Assembly: GCA_029204225.1 (NCBI GenBank)
Contig: CM055102.1
Coordinates: 27,384,922 to 27,448,921, forward strand
Reading direction: 5' to 3'
Source of the DNA: Diphasiastrum complanatum
Taxonomy: Eukaryota > Streptophyta > Lycopodiopsida > Lycopodiales > Lycopodiaceae
DNA length: 64,000 bases
Below are positions 12,675 to 23,769 of this stretch, one piece after another (the first letter of the stretch is position 1; every line of letters starts with the position of its first letter). Under the pieces are notes generated by a model. That model was not told the DNA's origin and searched no databases. It saw only the letters and a list, made by a program, of their open reading frames with translations. The translations under genes were made by a program, and so were the position numbers.

Positions 12675-13147
12675 TTTTGTTTCTTTAACTCCCTCTCAAA
12701 GCGTGGCAGCTTGATGACTTTAAGACTGCTCCTTTGTTTCTCGAACAAATTGGCCATCATCATTGGCCATCGTTCTACTCTCATCAAATTTGACATCTCT
12801 AACTGTCTCACTGTGTTTGTCTCTGGCATATAGACTCTGTAGTATGACGTATGATTGTCATATCCTACAAGATATCCTATTTTGCTTTCTCATCCAGCTT
12901 CTTTCAAAGCTTATCAGAAACATGTGCATAAACTGGACAACCAAAGATACGGATGTGAGTCAGATTGGGTTTCCTACCCCACCATAATTCATATGGTGTC
13001 GTGTGAGGAACACCAGACTTTCCTGTTCTGTTCTAAATGTAAGCAGCTGTAGCTACTGCTTAAGCCCACATCACTCTTGAGCCTTTGAATAGACCATCAT
13101 CTGCAACACCGTTGTGTTGCGGTGTGTAAGATGCAGTTCTTTACCAC
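12675..13147 (-). pseudogene. Copia remnant: RNase H tail fused to integrase
   Basis: Read on the minus strand, 13140-12765 encodes the end of the integrase region: a C-rich match to 16010-16430 of the neighbouring element, ending MPETNTVRQLEMSN. It joins in frame to the last residues of the RNase H/pol C-terminus (LFEKQRSSLKVIKLPRFERE, 12757-12675) next to the LTR. All of the reverse transcriptase is deleted. At the other end the integrase stops at about 13141 and is followed by taccac, the outer six bases of a primer-binding site, directly against the next LTR. So a second deletion removed gag, protease and most of the integrase. Confidence 0.75.
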
Positions 13148-14157
13148 TGATGCAAAAATTGTAGAACGCAAATTGCAAATATCAATCAGGCTCTCAAACG
13201 AAACGAAACGAAATGAAACTTGAACAAGCTCTGATATTGACATTGCTGAAGCGAAATCAAATTAATCGCAAACGAAAAACAATTCGGATGGATTTCAGAT
13301 ATGATTGCTGATTACTGCCGGCTAAATCATTCTTACAATCCTCCAGAATGTAGACAGACACTGATGATCTACATTTTAGATTAACACAACATTCAACAAA
13401 AACTGAACCAGTGTGCGGAATTGATAAATGAGTGAATGAGATATACAAGCGATAGCAGACAGTTATTCCTTTAAGATCAGACTAAGATAAGAGTGATATG
13501 TGCATAATAGCTATAGTATCATCTATTGATCCTCTTGATTTCAAGCATTGTATGGCAGACCCACACAGTGCGTTGGCGTGAGAGAAGCAGTGTTCTCCCA
13601 CGAGTAATGTCTCGCTTACTAGCGGACTTCTTGGATCTTTGTGGATCATGCTTACAAAACTTGTCTCGTTCGCAAGAGGACTTCTATTCTGTAGTCTGTA
13701 TTCTGTGTATATCTATCTCCTACTGTATGTATCTTATACATTCAGAGTAGCACACCATATTAGATAGACTAAACAATCTATAACTAATCACGGATTACAA
13801 GAGAGGTGGGTTAGGCACGTCCTAACACTCTTCCACTGACGTCATCATATCAGATCAGGATTTTTGTACTTCTTGGTACTTGCATGATCTTCCTGATCCT
13901 TTGGAGCATGAAGGTCAAAAAGTGTCGCAAAGATTTTCGTGTCGCTTCGAGCTGTTTGACTTTCGCATCGTCTGACTTTCTCCTGCTGTATCACAAAAAA
14001 ATTTCTTTCGCAAACTTTTCGCGTTCGTGTCTCTTCGTCAGGGTGTTCGCGAACATTTTCGCTTCGTGTCTTTTTGTGATATTTGCGAACATATTTGCTT
14101 TGTGTCTTTTTGTCAGAGTGAGGGCTGAAAGCTAGCAAAGCTTTGGTAATAGAAAAG
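13148..14157 (-). repeat. Copia LTR, middle member (3' LTR of main copy)
   Basis: Homologous over its length to the LTRs at 11664 and 18344. On the minus strand the polypurine tract is just upstream (14158-14185, GAGAGGGAGCTCAAAAAAC read 5' to 3'). The canonical terminal dinucleotide is mutated here. Confidence 0.85.
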
Positions 14158-14770
14158 TTTTGTTTTTTGAGCTCCCTCTCAAAGCGTGGTAGCTTGATGA
14201 CTCCAAGACTGCTCCTCTGTTTCTCGAACATACTTTTTTCTAAGGCCTTTGTGAAAATGTTAGCCACCATCTCCTTTGTACCAATGAAGATAGTCTGCAA
14301 CATCTTCTTCCCAATCAGATCCCTTATCAAGTGATACTTGATTGCGATGTGTTTCATCCTTGAATGAAACACAAGATCCTTTGTCAGATGTATTGCAAAT
14401 GTATTGTCCATCTGCAAAATTAGAGGCTCACTCCTTGTTTCGCCCAGTTCGTCAAGAGATTGTTTGAGCCAAATGATTTCATTAGCCATCTTTGCTGCTG
14501 CAACATACTCTGCTTCATAGGATGACTGAGCCACGATGGTCTGCTTCTTGTTGACCCAGAAAATTGCTGCTCATGACGCGATGGTGCATCCTCCTGAGAT
14601 ACTTTTGCAGCCGTCCTTGGGAGATGCCCAACTAGCATCACTGTAGGAAAGCATCTGGAACCTTGCATCAAATTGGAGGTATTGCAAAATTCGTTTCGCA
14701 ATCTTTCAATGAGTTGATCCTGGATTTGTACAGAATTGGCTCATCATGAACATGGCATAAGTGATGTCAG
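14158..14770 (-). pseudogene. Copia RNase H domain remnant
   Basis: Minus-strand reading gives the RNase H motifs QSSYEAEYVAAAKMANEI, LQMDNTFAIHL and RMKHIAIKYHLIRDLI, then the conserved end of copia pol (KEMVANIFTKALEK). The first RNase H segment (DASWA-like) lies around 14620-14640 in another frame. Two frames are needed, so it is disabled. Confidence 0.8.
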
Positions 14771-14779
14771 GACGTGTGT

Positions 14780-15630
14780 TATCTGCAAGGTACATCAACA
14801 ATCCGATTAGCTTCCTGTATGGTGTAAGCTACATCAGCTATCTTTCTTCTTCAATTTTCGAACAGTCTTCATTCGTCAGGACTGTTCCTGCAAGCATGGG
14901 AGTATTTGCTCCCTTGCAACTCAGCATCCTGAAATCTTCTAGGATTTTTTGGGTATATCTGGACTGATGAAGATACAACTTACCTCCCTCATAGTCCCTG
15001 ATGTAAGCCAAGATAACATCTGGCTTCTCCCAGGTCTGCAATCTCGAAATGTTTCGAGATGTCATACTTCACCTCAACAATAAGCTCTTCACTTTTGCAG
15101 AATATCAAAGTGTCGTCCACATACACAACTACAATATGATCTTCTTGTCTGTTATTCTTACATAAACATTAGAATCAACAACTAGTGGCTTGAATTCTAA
15201 AGACTTGAGGGCTTGATCTTTCTTCTTATACCATTGTCGTGCTGACTGCTTCAGACCATAGATACTCCTTTGCATTCTGCATGCATAAGTGGGAAGTGAG
15301 TTCGAAACATAGCCACGAGGTTGATCCTTGTACACTTCTTCGTCTAGCTCGCCATGCAAGAAGGCTGTCTTCTCGTCCACGATGTGAATCCTGAGATCAT
15401 AAGTAGCTGCATATGCAAACAGTAAACGTAGGGACAAATGTTTCACAATAGGAGAGAAGGTCTCAGCGTAATCAATACCATATCTCTGAGAAAACCCCTT
15501 TGTTACAAGTCTTGCTTTATACTTAGAAATATCTCCATTCGGTCCATACTTCAACTTGTATACCCACTTGCATTTTACAGTCTTTTGCTTATCTGGTAAT
15601 GGCTGCAACATCCACACCTAATTCCTCCTC
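14780..15630 (-). pseudogene. Copia reverse transcriptase remnant
   Basis: The minus strand encodes KWVYKLKYGPNGDISKYKAR, FSQRYGIDYAETFSPIVK, HGELDEEVYKDQPRGYV and RSIYGLKQSARQWYKK (15617-15129). A frame change near 15129-15065 falls in the YVDD region, and the thumb (14838-15065, SRYTQKILEDFRMLSCKGAN) follows. These are classic Ty1/copia pol motifs. The frame changes make it non-functional. Confidence 0.85.
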
Positions 15631-15793
15631 ATGAATTCCATCTCCTCGTTCATGGCTTGGATCCATTTGTCCTTTTTTGGGCATTCAATCGTTTCCTTGA
15701 ATGTTTGTGGTTCTCCACTGAATCCACAAAACTCTTCTGATGTAGAAGCTGAGCTGCCTGGCACAAATCTTGCTGGCTCTCTTCGTTCTCTTG

Positions 15794-16574
15794 TCAATCT
15801 TCTAGAAGATCCTTCTGGAATTGCAATGCTCTTGCCTTTATCAGCTCTGCCAGGTCCAGAACCATTTCGGTTATTTCTTCATCTGATTCGTCACCCGAAT
15901 GAGGTGTGACTTGAACATCTTCGTCTGAGTACTCGTCCTCTACTCCCTCTGTCACAGTTGGGAGATCATAGTATTGTCTACCAAGGACTTCATAACTGAC
16001 AGGATCATTATTGACCATCGTTCTGAAATTTGACATCTCTGACTGTCTTCACTGTGTTTGTCTCTGGCATATGGACTCTATAGTATGACAAATGATTGTC
16101 ATATCCTACAAGATATCCCTGTTCTACTTTCTCATCAAGCTTCTTTCGAAGCTTATTAGGAACATGTGCATAAATTGGATAGCCAAAAATATGGATGTGA
16201 ATTAGATTGGATTTCCTATCCCACCATAATTCATGTGGTGTCATGTGAAGAACACCAGACTTTCCTGTTCTGTTTTGAATGTAAACAGCTGTAGCTACTA
16301 CTTCAGCCCACAACACTCTTGGAGCCTTTGAATAGGCCATCATGCACCAGCTTCCATTAGGAGTCCTGTTCTTTTTTTCTGCAACACCATTGTGCTGCGG
16401 TGTGTAAGATGCAGTTCTTCTGTGAATGATTCCAATGCACCTTTCTACCCAATTCACATACTCTGTGAACTTGTCAAGTGCTTCTAATTTATTGTGAATA
16501 AAATAGACTCTGGCAAATTTATTGTAATCGTCAATAAAGGTTATATAATACTTTGAGCCTCCTATTGAGATCAC
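15794..16574 (-). pseudogene. Copia integrase with internal deletion
   Basis: The minus strand encodes YITFIDDYNKFARVYFIHNK, HRRTASYTPQHNGVAEKKNR and ELWWDRKSNLIHIHIFGYP, then an acidic linker. Between the first catalytic Asp region and YTPQHNGVAE, the usual segment with the second catalytic Asp (SDNGGE type) is absent: WVERCIGIIHRRTASYTP is joined directly. The core would therefore lack one member of the DDE triad. The linker to the reverse transcriptase (15794-16036) is acidic, as in other copia elements. Confidence 0.85.
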
Positions 16575-16852
16575 TTGAAAGGTCCACAGATGTCAGAAAG
16601 TACAAGCTCTAGAATCTTTGTAGTTCTGTAGGAGTCTTTTACAAGAGGAATACATGACATCTTATCCTTTAGATATGCATCACAGGTCATCGAACTGGTT
16701 GCATTCGAGATGATCACCCCTGTGATTGCTCCATGATGGCTTGTTTGATATAGTGCCATTGAATTCATATGGCATAGTCTCTTGTGCCATAGAGTATCTG
16801 GCGAATCATCATGAGTCTGATGCACTTGATCTGTAGGTAGGCGTACCTTCAA
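16571..16852 (-). pseudogene. Copia GAG-pre-integrase zinc-binding domain
   Basis: The minus strand shows DTLWHKRLCHMNSMALYQ and later CDAYLKDKMSC, matching the HHCC domain before copia integrases. The second Cys of the CxxC pair has become Tyr. It continues into SDICGPFK, the start of the integrase core, where a frame change follows. Confidence 0.8.
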
Positions 16853-17275
16853 GTGATACAGGTTGCCTTTTCTTCTTCCTTAAGTCATAAGAGTACTGGT
16901 ACTTGCATCAACAATGTTGCATGCTTCGTCTGAGAACGTCACACGCATCCTTGCATCGGCTATTCTTGCCACTGATAGCAAGTCCTGCTACAGTGTAGAC
17001 ACGAACAGAACATCTTCGAGTCGTCTGTCTCTGCCGTTTGTGTTGAGCCACAGTGAACCAATACCATTCACTTGATGCTTTGATCCATCTCCAAGAATGA
17101 TAAATCTTGATGGATCTGCACTTCGAAAATCAGACATGATCTGTCTTGATGTAACAAAATGTGAAGTAGCTCCTGAATCAAGGATTACCTCTTGTGTGTC
17201 AGATGTTGACACTGCACAAATGTTTGCACAGATGTAGACGGTCGAATTCCTGTGATTCGATCTTTCTTCGTCCAT
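16853..17275 (-). pseudogene. Copia aspartic protease remnant
   Basis: The minus strand encodes EVILDSGATSHFVTSRQIM, then GDGSKHQVNGIGSLWL. DSGATSH is the copia retropepsin active site. The last part toward 16860 is out of frame. Confidence 0.85.
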
Positions 17276-17278
17276 TTT

Positions 17279-18328
17279 TTAGCTCTCTGGCTCCTCGACA
17301 TAGGATGAACTATTGTTGTTCTTCTGTCTGCTTTGAGCTAATTTGTTTCTTGGATTCTGGCGGCAGTCCATGGCTGCCTGACCCTTCTTATGATAGTAGT
17401 GGATACACTCAATTTTTTGATTAAACCAACACGAATCAACAGTATGTCCTTCGCGTTTGCATCTCATGCATGTCTTCTTGTCTCCACTCTGCTGTTTCGA
17501 CCTTCATTTGTTCTTCCACTTGCCTTTGCTGGCTCCTTCTGCTTGCTGATCTCGATCCTGCCTTCAATCTGCTGACTCCCTCTTAGGCTTGAATTGCTTC
17601 TTTAATTTCTCCTTGTTGTTGTAGAGAGCTTGATCAGAAGCATCCTTGTGATCAAGGTGCTCTCAAGCTTTGATTTCTTCTCGAATCTCGACAACAGCCT
17701 TTTTTAGTGTCATTGTAGGATCTTTTGCTAGCAGCGTTCTGGTTGTCTGGAAGGATCTTGGTAAGGCTCTCAACAGATATGTAAGCTGCTTCTCTGTTGA
17801 CACTGCATTTTCTGCTCCAGAATTGTGTAGTGATAGGAATAGATCCTTCATCTTCCTAATAAAGGAAGTCAGATATTTACCATCCCACTGCAGGTTTGTC
17901 AACAGTCTTCGAACAGCATTATCTGACTGCATGATTTTGTCTGAGTAATATATCCCACATCTCCTTTGCTTTAGAGATTGTAGCCAGGTCAAGAGTTAGT
18001 CTATCCTCGATGGATGAAGATAACACGACTACTGCCTTGTCATTTTTTCCCTCCATTCGTGTAGCTCCTTGTCTGTAGTTGTAGGCATCTCCTCAATGCC
18101 ATCTACCTAGGGGAATAATCCTTCTCCCTTTAATATCAGTGAGGTCTTAACCTTCCATGCTAGGAAGTTAGATATCCTGATGAATCGAGGATTGTACAGA
18201 TCTTGGATTGTCTGCTGCTTATTGAAGCCATTGCTGTGAATTGTATTCTCACTTGTTGATGCTTTTTTGTTTGAATGCTTAGCCTCCTGGATCTGATAGC
18301 TTTCTGGCTAAGTCAAACTATGGCAAGT
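17279..18328 (-). pseudogene. Copia gag remnant
   Basis: The minus strand has a zinc-knuckle-like MRCKREGHTVDSCW (17467-17430) and an upstream gag helical domain (17663-17992, containing WDGKYLTSFIRKMKDLF and LLRALPRSFQ). Upstream, to about 18230, it is recognisable only by pieces such as NPRFIRISNFLAWKVK across frames. Several stops are present. Confidence 0.7.
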
Positions 18329-18343
18329 GGGCTCTGATAGCAC
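18329..18343 (-). other. Primer-binding site of the main copia copy
   Basis: Read on the minus strand, GTGCTATCAGAGCCC directly follows the 5' LTR. It matches the initiator-Met tRNA primer-binding consensus TGGTATCAGAGC with one change. Confidence 0.8.
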
Positions 18344-19373
18344 TGATGCGAAAAATGTGGAACACAAATTGCAAATATCAATCAGGCTCTCAAACGAAAC
18401 GAAGTGAAACTAGACGAAATGAAGCGAAACAAAACGAAACTTGAACAAGCTTTGATATTGACATCGCTGAAGCAAAATCAAATTAATCGCGAACGAAAAA
18501 CAATTCGGATGGATTTCAGACATGATTGCTAGTTACTGCCAGCTAGATCATTCCTACAATCCTTCAGAATGTAGACAAACATTGCTGATCTACGTTTTAG
18601 ATTAACACAACATTCAACAAAAATTGAACCAGTGTGCGGAATTGATAAATGAGTGAAAGAGATACACAAGCGATGGCAGACAGTTATTGATTCAAGATCA
18701 GACTAAGATAAGAGTGATATGTGCGTGTTAGCTACAGTATCATCTATTGATCATCTTGATTGCGAGCGCTGTATGGCAGACCCACACAACGTGTTGGCGT
18801 GAGAGAAGCAGTATTCTCCCATGAGTAATGTCTCGCTTACTAGCGGACTTCTTGGATCTCTGTGGATGCTGCTTACAAAACTTGTGTCACACGGACTTCT
18901 ATTTTGTAGTCTGTATTCTGTGTATATCTATCTCCTATTGTATGTATCTTAGACATTCAGAGTAGCACAACAGATTAGATAGACTAAACAATCTATAACT
19001 AATCACGGATTACAAGAGAGGTGGGTTAGGCACGTCCTAACACTCTTTCGCTGACGTCATCATATCAGATCAGGGGTTTTTGTACTTCTTGGTACTTGCA
19101 TGATCTTCCTGATCCTTTGGAGCATGAAGGTAGAAAAGTGTCGCGAAGATTTTCGTGTCGCTTCGAGCCTTTTGACTTTCGCGTCGTCTGATTTTCTCCC
19201 ACTGTATCATGAAAAATTTTCTTTCGCAAATTTTTCGCATTCGTGTCTCTTTGTTAGGGTGTTTGCAAACATTTTTGCTTCGTGTCTTTTCGTGATGTTC
19301 GCGAACATTTTTGCTTCGTGTCTTTTCGTCAAACTAAGGGCTGAAATCTAGCAAAGCTTTGATAATAGAAACG
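18344..19373 (-). repeat. Copia LTR, right member (5' LTR of main copy)
   Basis: Homologous over its length to the other two LTRs. It contains an extended ACGAA-type pentamer run (18395-18440) and a TTTTCGTGATGTTCGCGAAC repeat segment near the far end. It differs from the 13148 copy by many substitutions and small indels, so the element is not recent. Confidence 0.85.
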
Positions 19374-19649
19374 TTGACTCAGATCTATTTGTAAAAATAA
19401 CGTCAGACACCCTTAGAAGGTGCATTGTACTCGTAAGCCAACGGTGCGAGAAATAGAAATAGATCTGTACTCCAATGGGCCAAAAATAAGAAAGGATCTA
19501 AAGTAGTTAAAATTGCAATTTGGTTATAACTTTTTAAACAGTCAAGTTCTTATGGCACATGGTTTTTGAGAGAACCTTAAACCCTTATTCTAACTTTGTC
19601 TATAAGTAGGGATGTGACACCACTTTTGTTTCACTTTTCATTTGTAAGA

Positions 19650-19723
<74 letters not shown>

Positions 19724-20285
19724 AGCCTCCTTCTCCATTTTTCTTACTTTGTGAAGCCCTCCAATTTTGTCATTGTATGCTTGATTGTTGTTTCTTAATC
19801 ACACATTAGAATGATCATTAGCTCATGCTTTCATCCATCAATCCACAAAATCACACATTTGCAAAATAGGTGTTAGAAATCTATTTGGAGTGATCATTAA
19901 GATCCATTAGGTAGGATCTTCTTTCATTCCACCCCTCCTTTGAGAAGATAAGCCTCAAAAGGAGAAGTTCTACAGCTCAAGAAGCCTAGATATACCAAAA
20001 AGCCAAGATCCAAGAAGAGGATCCAAGCAAAATCCATCCAAAACCCAGAAAAAGCCAAGAAGATAGTCAAGAACCTCACCCCTCATCTAAGCCATTCCAC
20101 TTCTAGATCCAACACCAAGATTGACACCCTTGGTAGGCTTCGATCCCATTTAGGTCCGTAGCTTAACCCCCTCCCCATTGGATTGAATCCCATTACTACA
20201 CGACAACTCACCCGGTTGGAGATCCAAGCCACTTCTTTGACCTCTTGATCACACCGATTAGGGAGGCACGGAAATGGTCCAACAC
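19374..20285. other. Spacer with (GA)n tract
   Basis: No coding region is supported. A TATA-like ctataagtag at about 19609 lies upstream of a (GA)n tract. The stretch could be the LTR or leader of the Ty3/gypsy fossil that follows, but I found no paired LTR. Confidence 0.4.
19652..19722. repeat. (GA)n microsatellite
   Basis: About 35 uninterrupted GA units. Confidence 0.95.
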
Positions 20286-20289
20286 CCAG

Positions 20290-21420
20290 TATACACATGA
20301 TTCTTGACTTAGTCAAAAGAGAGTTTCATTGGCCAAAATTCAAGCCATATGTTGAGTCATATGTGATTAAATGCAAGCCCAATCAACTAGCCAAGGCTAA
20401 ATGCCTTAAGGCTAGTGGGAAAGCATATCGGTGGATTTTGTAGTTGGACTTCCAAGGAACCAACAGAAAAATGATTCTATTTGGATTGTTGTGGACAAGT
20501 TATCTAAGTTAGTTGCGTTCATACCAATTAAGTCAATTATCAAGTCTTCTGATTTAGCCCAGATCCTTGTTGAAAGATTATTTCGATTGTATTGAATACT
20601 GAGTGACATTGTTAGTGATAGAGATCCTAAATTCATAGGTCACTTATGGTCAGCATTATTCCATAAACTGGAAACTTCTCTTTGTTTTAGTTATTCTAAT
20701 CATCTTGAATCAGATGAACAGAAAAAATGACTATTAGACTATGGAAGATATGTTGAGGACATATGTTTCTCACATGCAATCTCATTAAAAAAATTACATT
20801 CCTCTGATTAAGTTTGCAGACAATAGTAAAAAACATTCTGCTACATGTTATAGTCCTTTTATGCTTATGTACGGTTTTCAACCTAGATCTCCAATTAATG
20901 TGGAGACGAAATCCGTTAAGATCCAGAAGGTTGTGGATTTCTTGCATGATATGCAAGAAATGCTTCAAGTAACTAAGGATAGTATTCCGAGTGCTTAGGG
21001 TAGAGCTAAGCACTATGCCAATTTTAAGAGATCTCCTAAAGATTTTAAAGTTGATGGCTAGGTATATCTTAGAATTCCAAAAGACTCTACGACATTACAT
21101 ACTATGAAGCATTATAAATTCTCTACTAGATTTTGTGGACCATTCAAGATTGTAAGGAAAATTGGTTCTTTAGCTTATGAACTAGATCTTCAAGGCAAAT
21201 CTACTGCACACCCAATATTTTATGTGGGCCAGTTAAAATTAAATTTACATAAATGTAATACAGTTGGACTTGATGAGGATTTATCTCATCTAGAAGATTT
21301 ATTGCTTAGTATACCTTTGGAACCTGGGAAAGTGCTCAGAACTAGAGAAAAACAATTGAGAAATCGTTCTATCTCTGAGTGCTTTTTTTGGTGAAAAAAT
21401 CAGACTGAGGATGATGATTT
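20290..21420 (+). pseudogene. Ty3/gypsy integrase fossil
   Basis: The plus strand encodes VKREFHWPKFKPYVESYV (zinc-domain side), DFVVGLPRNQQKNDSIWIVV and DKLSKLVAFIPIKS, then SDIVSDRDPKFIGHLWSALF. These contain the first two catalytic Asp residues. Much degraded sequence follows, then an open segment at 21104-21394 with FSTRFCGPFKIVRKIGSLAY and HPIFYVGQLK, the SH3/chromo-like C-terminus of Ty3/gypsy integrases. Numerous stops and frame changes occur between 20590 and 21100. No reverse transcriptase or LTR is attached. Confidence 0.8.
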
Positions 21421-21468
21421 GTGGGAGAGAGTTGATAGCATACAGAAGAACTTTTCTAGGTTTGGCTT

Positions 21469-23100
21469 CACTACAACAGCCGTCGCGATTATCGACATGA
21501 TCTGTGACGAATAACCGTGCATTTCAATTTTTTTTTGTTCGTCATGGGCGTTGCAAAACACGTCAAAACAAGGCCGTCGGAATTCGACATCCTTAGTATT
21601 CGTCGTATTGTGACTGCCACTCGACATCAGGATGTCAACCAACCATCTCGGAAGCCTAACACCGGCAGTGACATAATCGTTGGATTCTGACGTCCCACGT
21701 GGGCCGACGACGTCCAATTCGAACGTGGTGTCACAGACGTGGATGTCGCAATCCGACGTCTCTGATCACGTCTGAATTCGACGTCTGTTAGCAAATTTTT
21801 TATAGAACGTTGTTTGATGGCGATGAGTGTCAACGACAGATAAGTCTGTGTCGATTTGCGATGTCTAACGAAATGTCGAATTCCGACGTCTGTTAGCGAA
21901 TTTTTTACAAAACAGTGTTTGATGACGTCGTCCTGACGGATATCCGGAGTATGCTCGACAGATTTTTATGTTGGAATTTGATGTCCTTGATAAGGTTAAA
22001 AAAATTAAAAAATGCGTAAAAAACAGCGCATTCATTTTTATCGGGCTGTTCTTGGAGTCGTGTTCTTGGAGAGGCGCTGTTCTTGGATTGCTTTTAAGAC
22101 AATATTTTTGGATTTCATTTGACATTTGGATCAAAAAGCAAGCTAAGCATGAGGTACTTCCTATTCATACATTACTTCATCCACATTATGAATAGCAATA
22201 TCTTATTACAATACTTCACGCACATTAAAAATTGCAATACTTTATTACATTACTTCATGCACATTATGAATTGCATTTTGATGACATTGTTCTTTGGAAT
22301 CCGACATTGCATGTAGTTTAGAATGCATATTAAAAAAGACAATCATATGAAATCAAAGACAAACCATAAGAGTTTAGATTCACTTACCATGCTTGCTTGC
22401 AACCCGCCTTCTCACTCGAGCCCAGCTTAGGATTGCCTACTCCATGCATCCTAGCTGTCGCGACATCTTTTTGAACCTTGTACTTATCTCATGATTTTTC
22501 TCATTTTTTACTATGTTCCAATCTGTCCTTGAACACCAGTGGATGTAGATAACCCATCCCTATAAGCTCGTCGTACTGTATCACGACGATGTGTTATCCA
22601 CAGGTGTTTATGTATTTCTTTCGTGTGGAATTTCACTTGTGAAAATTCGCCACGAAGACTACCAACAACTTATGGTTTAAGATTTGCAGATTGTTCAGAC
22701 CATTTCAAAAATAATCTATTGCCAAAATAGTGTTCGCATAAAGAATATAGTCCGTCCATAACCACCCTCCCCTTACGATTGGTGATTATTTTTTCCTTCC
22801 AGATCCACGTCGTTGTAGGGATTCATGGATGACTCTTCGGAAGGGGCGGGTGAGGGTGCTGCGGCCTTGGCTGAGCATCAAATTTTGTAATTCTTTTTTT
22901 TTGCTCGAGAGTTAGTGTTGCACAAAAATTTGAAACATAAGTTCCCGAGCTCTCACCATTACCGGACCCCGACATGTTTACTACATTTATAAACATACAA
23001 TACATTACAATGAACACTAATATATTGAAATGAAGTAGAAAAGATGTCGCGAACGATTTTGTTTCTTTGACTTTTCCTTTGTGCGGAAAGCTCACAGGAA
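21469..23100. mobile_element. CACTA (En/Spm)-like element fragment
   Basis: At 21469 the sequence CACTACAACAGCCGTCGCGA begins, matching the CACTA terminal signature. It is followed by about 470 bp unusually rich in CpG with repeated GACGTC and GAATTCCGACGTC motifs on both strands, like the subterminal repeats bound by CACTA accessory protein. Further right (22391-22990) is a decayed minus-strand transposon ORF. The other terminus was not found, probably because a copia element replaces the sequence from about 23.1 kb. Confidence 0.6.
22391..22990 (-). pseudogene. Transposon-associated ORF, copy 1 (En/Spm accessory-type)
   Basis: The minus strand starts near 22978 (MSGSGNGESSG), runs through a Pro-rich stretch, then with frame changes gives SSMNPYNDVDLEGKIITNRK, GRVVMDGLYSLCEHYF, HRRDTVRRAYRDGLS and KYKVQKDVATARMHGVGNPK. 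It ends at GTAAGTG, a good splice donor, at about 22390. Nearly the same sequence occurs at 54720-55205 with the same reading frames preserved, so this was a real protein-coding exon. Similarity to plant Ptta/En/Spm accessory proteins is my inference from the N-(x)-RKGRVVM and conserved HG-x-GNPK style and from the CACTA terminus nearby. Confidence 0.5.
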
Positions 23101-23769
23101 CCTAGACACACGACTACACATCACAGAATAGATTCCATTCTAGCAAAAGACAACGGAGGACAAGGAGATGCACGAAAATAGAGCAATCAATTATCAGTTT
23201 AATTTTTAGATCGAGATGGTCAGTGTCTCGCTCGTTGGCGGCCTGACGCTCTGCTCTTTTGTTGTGTTCTGCTCGTTGGCAGGCTTTAATGCACAGCTGT
23301 TTCATTGCTAATCTTTTTCTTTTCTGCTCTACTCTCTATGTCTCACTGTATCTCTCTGTGTGTATTTTGGTCCAGAAGAATAGTTTATATCTCCACTGTG
23401 TGGAGTTTACAAGATAGCTAAACAGAGAATTACAAGAGTAGTTAATGCTAATCAACTAATCAGTTACTCTCCGTTGTTACTACCCGTTTCAGCTAGGCGT
23501 GAAGTTTAAGACTCCAAGCCCATTGAGCTGCCAGCTGGCAGCGCGAAAGATTCCCTTTCGTTCTTTCATTTCTTTTCGTTTTGCGGCGCTTTGCGTTTTT
23601 GTGGTCCTGGAGGCATGTTTGATTTTCGCGAATCATTTGTCACTCGTTTGTCCTGGAGACACATTGACTTTCGCGAATTGTTTGATCTTCGTGAATCGTT
23701 CAACCTTCGAGTCAAGGCACGTTGACTTTCACGTCGCGGCAAAGTTGCAAGAGTTCACCATTTCTGACA
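23100..23769 (-). repeat. 3' LTR of the second copia family
   Basis: The minus-strand start TGTCAGAAATGG sits right after the polypurine tract. A TATA-like GATATAAAC lies on the minus strand near 23385. The far boundary near 23100 is estimated, since no second LTR copy is available for comparison. Confidence 0.55.

Larger units (their letters stand above)
11664..19373 (-). mobile_element. Ty1/copia array: three LTRs, two internal regions
   Basis: Three related LTRs of about 1.0 kb (11664-12674, 13148-14157, 18344-19373) lie in the same orientation. Between the second and third is a degraded gag-pol read on the minus strand (18.3 to 14.2 kb). Between the first and second only 473 bp remain. 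Each LTR begins TGATG on the plus strand and ends near aatagaaaca. Flanks of the outer LTRs (tacaa on the left, ttgac on the right) do not match, so no target-site duplication survives. The layout is best explained by recombination between copies of one family plus deletions. Confidence 0.8.

Noticed and set aside
11659-19378. Target-site duplication around the copia array
   Set aside because: Flanks tacaa and ttgac do not match.
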